Part shown: positions 1-6,739 of the stretch, piece after piece
How positions within the stretch are numbered: position 1 is the first letter of the stretch
Layout of the letters: each line of letters begins with the position of its first letter
Source of the DNA: Bacteroidales bacterium UBA4772
Lineage (GTDB): Bacteria > Bacteroidota > Bacteroidia > Bacteroidales > VadinHA17
Direction: 5' to 3'
Length of the DNA: 64,000 nucleotides
Assembly: GCA_002403305.1 (NCBI GenBank)
Contig: DHHM01000008.1
Location: 1 to 64,000 of the forward strand
The notes under the pieces: model-generated
The model's database searches: none
The model's input: only the letters and a program-made list of their open reading frames with translations
Told to the model about the DNA's origin: nothing
Program-made: the position numbers and the translations under genes

Positions 1-141
1 TTGTTTATGTTAACGGATAATCATTATTTATTATATGCTTTACAATCCGCTTTTCACAATGGGACTGACCGGACCGAAGGTATATTTTTTACATTTCAAC
101 GCTGGTTGCTATTATTCTTATATTCAATTATTAACATATAA
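1..141 (+). other. Possible 3' end of a gene entering from the left
   Basis: Frame 1 is open from the first base to a TAA at 139-141, 46 codons. In such AT-rich DNA this is mildly unusual, so it could be the tail of a gene truncated by the window edge. It shows no recognisable domain and may be chance. Confidence 0.2.
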
Positions 142-152
142 AATTAACAACA

Positions 153-902
153 ATGAAGGATTTAATTAATAATAATACTTGCAATTTTTTAAGTATTACT
201 ATTGGGGTAATTGGACTAATATTAGCCATTGTATTTTTTATTAAATCCAAGAAAACAAAAAGGCCTTTCTATTCAAAAATCAGTATTAATCTTTTAAAGC
301 GTGAATTAAAGAGAATTGGAAATATTGAAGTAAAATACTTAAATCAAAACGTTGACGATTTCACCATTACAAAATTAGCTATCTGGAATGGTGGTCACGA
401 TACAATTAATATATCTGACGTTCCTGAAAACTCATCGTTGAGAATTGAACCCCAAGAAGAAATTATTATATACGGTGCAGAACTGTTATATCAAACAGAT
501 GAATCAAATAATTTTAATATAATTCATGATAAAGAAAATAATACTGTGTTAATTGATTTCGATTATATGGACTATAATCAAGGTAGTATTATAAAAATAT
601 TACACTCCGGGGATTCTTCTGCAAATCTTAATCTAGCTGGTAAAATAAAAGGAGTTGGGAACGTCAAATACATTCCTGATGATAGGTTAGATACTACCTC
701 AATGTTTTTTATAGGAAAGTTGGTATTTTTCCTAATAGGTTTTCTTTTTATTGGATTAGTTGTATATGCAGTAATTATGAAATCGGCAATTGGAAGTGTA
801 ATATACTCTGCTTTATTTGTTTTTTTAATATTGATTGGAGGACGTGATATATTTCTTTCAATAAAACTACCCGAAAATATTGCCAAACAATATAGTGATT
901 AA
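153..902 (+). CDS. Hypothetical membrane protein, 249 aa
   Basis: I do not recognise this protein. It has one hydrophobic segment near residues 12-30 and two close to the C-terminus (about 186-208 and 212-232), with a soluble central part of about 150 residues. The central part is rich in Asn, Ile and Asp and contains a short stretch resembling a beta-sandwich region, but no catalytic motif is visible. It stands alone, with 174 bases before the next gene, and shares the low GC of the accessory island. Coding status is supported by length and by the consistent membrane-soluble-membrane layout. The function is unknown. Confidence 0.7.
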   Translation: MKDLINNNTCNFLSITIGVIGLILAIVFFIKSKKTKRPFYSKISINLLKRELKRIGNIEVKYLNQNVDDFTITKLAIWNGGHDTINISDVPENSSLRIEPQEEIIIYGAELLYQTDESNNFNIIHDKENNTVLIDFDYMDYNQGSIIKILHSGDSSANLNLAGKIKGVGNVKYIPDDRLDTTSMFFIGKLVFFLIGFLFIGLVVYAVIMKSAIGSVIYSALFVFLILIGGRDIFLSIKLPENIAKQYSD

Positions 903-923
903 TGCAACATTTTAACTTGTCTT

Positions 924-946
924 ACATACCGCCGAATGTATTAGCC
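924..946 (+). repeat. Short conserved motif, first copy (cassette-boundary-like)
   Basis: The bases ACATACCGCCGAA followed by an A/T-containing TTAGCC recur at about 5648-5668 in the same orientation. Both copies lie just after the 3' end of a low-GC gene or gene pair. The second copy is part of a larger imperfect hairpin (see 5540-5668). The meaning is uncertain; an attC-like or other cassette-boundary role is only a possibility. Confidence 0.35.
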
Positions 947-1076
947 CCAATTAAACCAAACTAAAGATGAATTTTTATTGCTACCTTTAGAATACTGATT
1001 CGTGGCTTCAACGATATGGTAATAGTTTCTTAGTATATTGTCTTAGTTAATTCATTAATTCAAAGGACTTATCAGC

Positions 1077-1472
1077 ATGAAACAGATTATGCAAAAACTT
1101 CTGGTACTGATTTCGGTATTCATTGTTCTCCCGGTGCCACTTTTGTCACAATCATCAAGATATTGTGCAGAAACTGTCATGAAAGTGGTTAATGGCAAGT
1201 CAACTATTGAAGTTGACCACTCATTAATTATCATTTACGCCCATGAGTCGAAAGCTGAGATTCAGACAAAAAGTGGAATAAAAAGGTATTATTTCTATGG
1301 CCTTCCAGAGAAACAAACATTACCAGACGGTGAGGAGATTGGAGTTTTCCCAGCTAAAGATCAAGATGGTAAAGAATGTAAGTTCATCATGGGGGGTATT
1401 GAACAACCAATATTCCGTATTTGGTACGATAAAAACAATAGGATAACTTACACTGCCAATATTATTTTATGA
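1077..1472 (+). CDS. Small secreted hypothetical protein
   Basis: The protein has 131 residues. Residues 1-25 form a clear Sec signal peptide (basic start, long Leu/Val/Ile core, small-residue cleavage region before SSRYC), so the mature protein of about 106 residues should be exported. Three cysteines are present in the mature part but no lipobox. No family is recognised. It is the first of a row of small exported proteins between 1077 and 3854 that all run on the + strand. Confidence 0.7.
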   Translation: MKQIMQKLLVLISVFIVLPVPLLSQSSRYCAETVMKVVNGKSTIEVDHSLIIIYAHESKAEIQTKSGIKRYYFYGLPEKQTLPDGEEIGVFPAKDQDGKECKFIMGGIEQPIFRIWYDKNNRITYTANIIL

Positions 1473-1542
1473 AGTAATTTATAGTTGTTCTATTCTTTAC
1501 TTACTTTATAAGATGAAATAGTGATTTAAGAATGTCTATAAA

Positions 1543-1746
1543 TTGAAGATAAGGCTGTTACAAAAATACAATCTAACAATAAACATCGATTATAAACAAT
1601 GGATATTGTTTGTAATTATACTACTCATATATGTTCTTTTTCGACAATATAGAATTGCCGGTGGGAACCTCAATTCAGAGAAAGAGTCAGAGAAACAGGA
1701 GATTAGCAGGCCTCAATCTGGCGAAATTGATTTCAATAAAGAATGA
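1543..1746 (+). CDS. Small single-span membrane protein (doubtful)
   Basis: A 67-residue frame with a TTG start carries one strong hydrophobic segment (about residues 20-33) followed by a polar, Glu/Ser-rich tail. Its TGA falls 4 bases before the ATG of the SH3 protein at 1751, which would permit translational coupling. There is no recognised family and the start is non-ATG. It may be a real small membrane protein or a chance frame. Confidence 0.35.
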   Translation: MKIRLLQKYNLTINIDYKQWILFVIILLIYVLFRQYRIAGGNLNSEKESEKQEISRPQSGEIDFNKE

Positions 1747-1750
1747 AATT

Positions 1751-2509
1751 ATGAAATACCTTATAACCATTTTATTTGCGGTTGTAATAATTCCTGAAAT
1801 TCATGGGCAATCTGATAACCAATTTATTGTTGCATCTACGACTTTGAACGTACGCAGTGGCCCTGGTACGAACTATGACATTGTTGCTACCCTTAGTAGC
1901 GGTGACGCTGTTTCTCTAATTGAAAAAAAGCAAAGCGGCTGGTGGCTGGTTGAATACGCAAACAACGTTGGGTATGTTTTCTCGCAGTACTTGGAAATTG
2001 ATCCTTTAGCAGGTTGGGAAAGCAAGGATTATAGAACGGGTGTTACCCCGGAGTGTGAAAATGTAAGTCCGCAGTATGATTTTAATATTGATAATTTTTT
2101 AAGGGTAACCGTTGGATCAAATACGGATGTAGTTGTCAGGCTTATGCAAATTAACAACTGGGGAGACTTATGTATAAGAGTTGTTTATGTCCGGAGCGGT
2201 GATACGTTTTCAATCAAAAATATTCCGGAGGGAAGATACTATTTGAAAATTGCCTATGGCAAGGATTATAGACAGAAAAAGTTGGATAACCAGTGTTACA
2301 TCAAGTTTATGAAAAATGCGCACTACGAGAAAGGTACGGATATCCTTGATTATTACAAAGTGAAGCAACCTGACAAGAGAATTGGAAATGAGGTTTACGA
2401 AAACTGGATCGTACCTTCATTTGAATTAATATTGGACGTATTATCATCGGATAATCGTGATGACACCTTTAAGTCAAAAAATATATCTGAAAAAGAGTTT
2501 AATAAGTAG
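1751..2509 (+). CDS. Exported bacterial SH3-domain protein
   Basis: The start at 1751 is chosen because it opens directly on a signal peptide (residues 1-20, ending before QSDNQ). An upstream extension of the same frame to 1631 lacks this logic. Residues about 25-80 match the bacterial SH3 (SH3b) pattern: the TLNVRSGPGTNYD motif, a glycine-containing turn, then GWWLVEY and a GYVFSQYL ending. Such domains usually bind peptidoglycan or peptides. The remaining ~170 residues are unassigned and may form a beta-rich domain. The downstream TPR gene begins 55 bases later. Confidence 0.75.
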   Translation: MKYLITILFAVVIIPEIHGQSDNQFIVASTTLNVRSGPGTNYDIVATLSSGDAVSLIEKKQSGWWLVEYANNVGYVFSQYLEIDPLAGWESKDYRTGVTPECENVSPQYDFNIDNFLRVTVGSNTDVVVRLMQINNWGDLCIRVVYVRSGDTFSIKNIPEGRYYLKIAYGKDYRQKKLDNQCYIKFMKNAHYEKGTDILDYYKVKQPDKRIGNEVYENWIVPSFELILDVLSSDNRDDTFKSKNISEKEFNK

Positions 2510-2564
2510 CAAATTTCGCATTAATCGAGTAGAAATGAGTATTTTATCCTTAATTCATTCCATC

Positions 2565-3410
2565 ATGAACCCAAGAGTAATTTTACTTTGCATATCAATT
2601 ATATTCTTATGTAATACGATAGGAGCCCAAGAGAGTTACTCTAATTCTCAGATAATTACGTTTGTTAGATATTATGAGAAAGAGTATGGAAAAGAAGAAG
2701 TGGAGTATTATGAAGCCGAGATTAAAGAGTTGGAAAGTGATACATTGTTGAAGCTTTTAAAGGATCTCAGCGGCGCAATATCTTTTTATAGTTCATCGGC
2801 ACATCGTACTAATAGTCTCATTAGTCAAGTGGATTTTGATTATGGAGCTCTTCGTGGTCTCTTATCTTACAGCGAGCTTGTCAGGAGAAATGAATGCGGC
2901 AAGGATGCATACTATTTCAGTGCCTATCTCAAAAATGCACTAGGACTATATAAAGAAGCTGTGATAGATTATACGCATTCAATAAATTCCAATACGAAAT
3001 CAGATATAAAGAACAGTGACATATATGGTGATAGAGGATCTGCAAAATTAGAGCTAGAAGATTTCGATGGTGCTATTGATGATTTTACATATGCAATTGA
3101 TCATTCCATTAATGAAGTGATTTCCGAGGGCGGAAATCTTAATGCTCTCAAAAACAACATTAGTTTGTGCCAAAACTACATCGAACGAGGAAAGGCTTAT
3201 TTTATGTTAGAAGAATATGACGAAGCAATAAACGACTTCACCTCAGGTATTAGAATATCATATGAATGCAGCCAGTGTTATTTTTTAAGAGGACTGGCAA
3301 ACATCCAAATTGAAATGATGGACCTTGGATGTAAGGACTTAAAAACTGCTCGTGATCTGGGTTACGAGAAAGCAAATGATGAGATATTAAGATTTTGCTC
3401 TACCAAATGA
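2565..3410 (+). CDS. Exported TPR-repeat protein
   Basis: The start at 2565 gives a signal peptide of about 22 residues ending in IGAQ; the same frame extends upstream to 2457 and 2535 but those starts precede the signal. The mature protein contains at least three tetratricopeptide units in its C-terminal half, seen as YGDRGSAKLELEDFDGAIDD, ERGKAYFMLEEYDEAINDF and YFLRGLANIQ with Gly-8/Ala-20-type positions. TPRs mediate protein-protein contacts. The next gene begins 21 bases after the stop. The partner and process are unknown. Confidence 0.75.
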   Translation: MNPRVILLCISIIFLCNTIGAQESYSNSQIITFVRYYEKEYGKEEVEYYEAEIKELESDTLLKLLKDLSGAISFYSSSAHRTNSLISQVDFDYGALRGLLSYSELVRRNECGKDAYYFSAYLKNALGLYKEAVIDYTHSINSNTKSDIKNSDIYGDRGSAKLELEDFDGAIDDFTYAIDHSINEVISEGGNLNALKNNISLCQNYIERGKAYFMLEEYDEAINDFTSGIRISYECSQCYFLRGLANIQIEMMDLGCKDLKTARDLGYEKANDEILRFCSTK

Positions 3411-3431
3411 ATGATTAATAAATATTCAATA

Positions 3432-3854
3432 ATGAAGAAATATGTACTTGTTATCCTTTGGGGGCTTCTTGTTACTCAAACAAACTTTTCGCAAGAACTG
3501 CACATTTATGGAGGTAGCGATCATGATGTTTATCTGGGCTGCCTAAATTGTAACAAGTTCAATTCAAACTCTATTTGGAATGCCTATGGCACCTATGGAT
3601 CAAAATACAATTTAAAATCTATATGGAATGCCTATGGCACCTATGGTTCTGAATATAATACCATGTCGCCTTGGAATAAATATTCCAATGACCCACCAGT
3701 AATTGTCGACAAAGCAGGAGATTTTTACGGATATTTTACCCTAAATGAAAACAAAAGCAAGAGGGCTGAATTTGACTTGGTGAAAATAATCTACGAGTAT
3801 CATGAGTTTATAATGGAAGATGTTACAAAATGGTACGATAAGATATTTCAATAG
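3432..3854 (+). CDS. Small exported protein with WNAYGTYGS tandem repeats
   Basis: The ATG at 3432 begins a signal peptide (MKKYVLVILWGLL..., about 20 residues) and is preferred over an in-frame ATG at 3411. The mature protein, about 120 residues, has a short repeat of 14-15 residues: two near-identical units SIWNAYGTYGS plus a third diverged unit SPWNKYS. They are followed by a PPVIVDKAGDFYGYFTLN segment. From memory this belongs to a widespread but uncharacterised family of small bacterial proteins with the same YLGCLNC, WNxYGxYGS and FYGYFT elements. No enzymatic motif is seen. It closes the row of secreted proteins. Confidence 0.7.
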   Translation: MKKYVLVILWGLLVTQTNFSQELHIYGGSDHDVYLGCLNCNKFNSNSIWNAYGTYGSKYNLKSIWNAYGTYGSEYNTMSPWNKYSNDPPVIVDKAGDFYGYFTLNENKSKRAEFDLVKIIYEYHEFIMEDVTKWYDKIFQ

Positions 3855-3954
3855 TTTGGTAGTTATGGACTTCTATTGAACCCTGGTAAATTTTTGTGTG
3901 AAATGAATTTATGCAGTAGAAAGTTTGTGGAAATTGGCTTTCAAATAAACCGCC

Positions 3955-4212
3955 CTATAACGGGTCAGTAGATTCAATTGCTCTTGGGCCAAAGGGAAAT
4001 TTTTCAGTGGTATTGACTTGTATAAATATTCTTCCGATATTTGTTACTGCAGGGTCGCAACATGCAGCGACTAACCTCCCATGAGGCAATGCAGCGAGAC
4101 ACTTTGGCCCCGAGTGTGCAGACAGGCTCGGGGCTTTTTCTTGATGGCATATGAGTACAATCTTTGGGACACCCCCCAGCGGCAAAACATTTAAAGGGAA
4201 TGCTGCATTTTG
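3955..4212 (+). repeat. Noncoding repeat element, copy 1
   Basis: The 480-base gap between 3854 and 4335 holds one copy of a ~250-bp noncoding element. It matches 6345-6597 in the same orientation, with best conservation over about 4015-4150. Shared landmarks in order are: a TTGACTTGTAT tract, TTCTTCCGATATTTG, a GTCGC...GCGAC mini-hairpin, GCAGCGAGACAC, a strong terminator hairpin (4107-4139), CTTGATGGCATATGAG, and ACATTTAAAGGGAAYGCTGC. A short deletion derivative lies at 12053-12095. It could be a small RNA gene, a module boundary, or both. A 92-residue reverse-strand frame here is not credible as a gene. Confidence 0.7.
4107..4139 (+). terminator. Intrinsic terminator inside repeat copy 1
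   Basis: An 8-bp GC stem, GCCCCGAG pairing with CTCGGGGC, closes a 12-base loop and is followed by five T residues. The same structure is conserved in copy 2. It lies more than 250 bases beyond the nearest upstream gene, so it more likely ends a transcript that starts within the element. Confidence 0.7.
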
Positions 4213-4334
4213 ATTAACCACCTTCAGAACCATTGCTATTTAGAGCTTTATGATTACCTTTCTTACCATATAAGCAAGTTGGCAGCAATGGCACAAAGAC
4301 AGAAACTAACGACGAAACTTAAACCGCATAAAAT

Positions 4335-4886
4335 ATGTGTAACGAACAGACAGATAGCATAATATTTATTCAGGAACTAATTGAAAATTTCATATTTCCA
4401 TTCCTAGTTGCTGTTACTTCCTTTATTTTATTGACAAGACTAACAGTTTGGCGAGATAGAAGAGATAAAAGTAGGCTTGGAGTTGCAATTATCGAATCAT
4501 TAATAGAAGAAGTTTACAATGGAATAACAATTATGGAAGAATCAATTAATCTTCAACAACAACCGACTAAGCTTCTACCGAGAAAAAGTTGGAATGGAAT
4601 GACTACAATTCCTGATGACGTTTTGCTTATTTTGCTGAAAATATCTCAAAACATTGAACCCAAAGGATTTAAGATTAAGGAAATTCGAATTCATTGTAAA
4701 AATTATTTTGACCATATGACTAGCACTTGGGATAATAGTGTTAATAAAAATCAAAATTGGAAAACAAATGCTAACAGCCTAATTAATAATAGCAAATTTG
4801 TTGAAGCGGCTCAAGGTGTTTTAAGAATGTTGGAACAAGCAAAGGAATTACTTGAAAAGAATTCAAAAAAAAAATGTCCAAAATAA
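4335..4886 (+). CDS. Hypothetical membrane-anchored protein, first gene of a pair
   Basis: The protein has 183 residues. A hydrophobic segment at about residues 17-37 should anchor it, followed by a basic WRDRRDKSR stop-transfer sequence and a helical, mostly soluble domain. I recognise no family. Its 3' end overlaps the next gene by 13 bases, so the two are almost certainly co-translated. The pair sits between repeat copy 1 and an imperfect hairpin at 5540-5668, like a self-contained cassette. A defence or toxin role would be a guess. Confidence 0.6.
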   Translation: MCNEQTDSIIFIQELIENFIFPFLVAVTSFILLTRLTVWRDRRDKSRLGVAIIESLIEEVYNGITIMEESINLQQQPTKLLPRKSWNGMTTIPDDVLLILLKISQNIEPKGFKIKEIRIHCKNYFDHMTSTWDNSVNKNQNWKTNANSLINNSKFVEAAQGVLRMLEQAKELLEKNSKKKCPK

Positions 4887-5530
4887 ATAATATGCCAAAA
4901 ACTAAAACAGAAAAACTAAAAAGTGATTTTGAAAAAATGAAAAATACGTATGGGATTAATATGTATGATAAAATATTTGAACTTAGAAAATTCGAAATTG
5001 AAAATTTTTGGAAAAGAACTCTATTCTTTTGGGGAACAATTACGATAATCTATGCTGGGTATTTTAGTGCATCATTAGACCATTTCCAAATTGTTATCCC
5101 ATTAATTGGAGTGTTGTTTAATATCATTTTTTCATTAAGTACAAGAGGAAGTAAATATTGGCAAGAACACTGGGAATCTATTGCTATTGTATATGAAAAC
5201 GAACTTGATTTTAAGCTTTTTAGAACTGAAACAAGTAAATTAATTGACACACATAATAAATCAATATTCACTAAACCGTATAGATTCTCTGTTTCAAAAT
5301 TGACTATGCTGTTAAGTGATTTATCCGTTTTGACTTGGATAATATTATGGATTAAAGAATTAATTGATTTGTATTCAAAAAACATATTAAAATTTGAGTT
5401 TTCTTTTTATAATTCGTCAATTCATTGGTTGACAGTTGAAATTATTGTTATACATATTATTTTATTAGCATATTTTATACTTTTTCTTATAAATGGAAAT
5501 GTGTATCACAAATTTAAAGGAGAAAAATAA
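4874..5530 (+). CDS. Hypothetical multi-span membrane protein (RipA-like appearance)
   Basis: The protein has 218 residues and about four hydrophobic segments (approximately 45-62, 70-90, 150-172 and 185-208). The FFWG segment, the RGSKYWQEHWE loop after the second helix and the overall size resemble proteins annotated as RipA-family octameric membrane proteins, but I am recalling this pattern rather than proving homology. The start overlaps the upstream gene; a second ATG at 4892 is also possible. It is probably a functional partner of 4335-4886. Confidence 0.6.
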   Translation: MSKINNMPKTKTEKLKSDFEKMKNTYGINMYDKIFELRKFEIENFWKRTLFFWGTITIIYAGYFSASLDHFQIVIPLIGVLFNIIFSLSTRGSKYWQEHWESIAIVYENELDFKLFRTETSKLIDTHNKSIFTKPYRFSVSKLTMLLSDLSVLTWIILWIKELIDLYSKNILKFEFSFYNSSIHWLTVEIIVIHIILLAYFILFLINGNVYHKFKGEK

Positions 5531-5539
5531 CAATATGCT

Positions 5540-5668
5540 GCCAACAAAGGCTATATGCAATAAGGGTTTCAGTAGTAATTCAAGCATTCTGCCCCGCATA
5601 AAATTTCGTGTCGGCGGACAGAATAGTACCCCGCAATCCCTTCCTGCACATACCGCCGAACGTTAGCC
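5540..5668 (+). repeat. Imperfect-hairpin region after the membrane pair (attC-like candidate)
   Basis: This gene-free segment starts with TGCCAAC (5539-5545) and ends with GTTAGCC (5662-5668). A GTTGGCA element, the reverse complement of TGCCAAC, lies at about 4281 before the gene pair. Inside, TCGGCGG (5611-5617) pairs with CCGCCGA (5653-5659). The layout resembles an integron attC with R'' and R' core sites, but the core sites do not fully match RYYYAAC/GTTRRRY. It is offered as a weak candidate only. Confidence 0.3.
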
Positions 5669-5736
5669 GTAATATGTAGGTATTAATTTTTTTTATCATT
5701 TTGATCCACCTCACTTGGTAATCACGAAAATATACT

Positions 5737-6276
5737 ATGAAGCAGTTCGACACAATATTCGATCCAATTCTAAAAGACCCAAGATGGTTAGCAAAAAGAG
5801 AAGAGATATTTAAACGAGATAACCATCATTGCCTATACTGTAATGCGGAAGCCAATCTAGAGGTTCATCATATTTACTACATAATAAAAAAACAACCGTG
5901 GGAATACCCCAACAATTTATTAGTCACTTTTTGCCGTGACTGTCATAAACATTGGCATGACCTTTATGGGATAGAGTATTGTACTGAAAAGGGAATGCCA
6001 TTAACATTGTTCCTAAAAGGTCCTTGCAGGTGGCTTGAAAACAATTCCAGCCGTTATGTAATACCATTTGAACTCAGGGATGATGAAGGCAATGTAGTGT
6101 ACTATGGAGAAACGGCCACTTGGGAATTAGACAATATATTAATCGATCGTTTTGGTACTCCGCTTAATTACAATTTATCGCACAAACAAAATGGAGCATG
6201 GTTAGTTCCCAACCCAGCGTGTGATGGTTATCGCTTTAAAAAAGATATATTCAACCAACTGAACCTGAAAATATGA
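5737..6276 (+). CDS. HNH endonuclease domain protein
   Basis: The N-terminal 80 residues carry a full HNH signature: the first zinc pair C32/C35, the catalytic LEVHH (H44/H45), N60, the second zinc pair C66/C69, and a terminal H70/H74 in CRDCHKHWH. HNH domains are metal-dependent DNA nucleases. The C-terminal ~100 residues are unassigned and could bind DNA or protein. It lies alone between the hairpin region at 5540-5668 and repeat copy 2, about 460 bases before the restriction-modification block, so a defence role is plausible but not shown. Confidence 0.75.
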   Translation: MKQFDTIFDPILKDPRWLAKREEIFKRDNHHCLYCNAEANLEVHHIYYIIKKQPWEYPNNLLVTFCRDCHKHWHDLYGIEYCTEKGMPLTLFLKGPCRWLENNSSRYVIPFELRDDEGNVVYYGETATWELDNILIDRFGTPLNYNLSHKQNGAWLVPNPACDGYRFKKDIFNQLNLKI

Positions 6277-6344
6277 CATAAATAGGCTGATCATTTCAGG
6301 ATCTATTGTTATCGTATATATTATTTGATAGCCACCGAGTAACA

Positions 6345-6597
6345 GGCCGGCATATTCAATTGCTTTCCAATCACCAGGAAAATTTTTCCAGAGGTCTTGA
6401 CTTGTATATTAATTCTTCCGATATTTGATGTTGCAGGGTCGCAACATGCAGCGACTAACCTCACACGAGGTACTTGCAGCGAGACACCTTAGCCCCGAGT
6501 GTGCAGACAGGCTCGGGGCTTTTTCTTGATGGCATATGAGACCAATCTTTGGGATACCCCACCAACGGCGAGACATTTAAAGGGAACGCTGCTATCT
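6345..6597 (+). repeat. Noncoding repeat element, copy 2
   Basis: This is the second copy of the element at 3955-4212 and occupies most of the 463-base gap between the HNH gene and the restriction block. Conservation is strongest from the TTGACTTGTAT tract through the terminator to the ACATTTAAAGGGAACGCTGC end. In this copy GCGAGACA occurs twice, once before and once after the terminator; recombination between them would generate the short form found at 12053-12095. Confidence 0.7.
6492..6524 (+). terminator. Intrinsic terminator inside repeat copy 2
   Basis: The same 8-bp GCCCCGAG/CTCGGGGC stem with a 12-base loop and a T-tract as in copy 1. Conservation of the stem, loop and T-run between the copies argues that it is functional. 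Confidence 0.7.
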
Positions 6598-6739
6598 ATA
6601 TTCATCAGGCTTTGTATCTTAACTTAATGAACAGCCAACGCACAAAACAGCATTTGCAAGTCGCACCTGTTGATTTGCAGATCAAAACCAGCAAAAGAGC
6701 TCTATTCTTGTCTCCACACCCCCGAAAATTGATACATTT

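Noticed and set aside
3955..4233. 92-residue - strand frame in repeat copy 1
   Set aside because: Lies fully in the noncoding repeat and is not conserved in copy 2.
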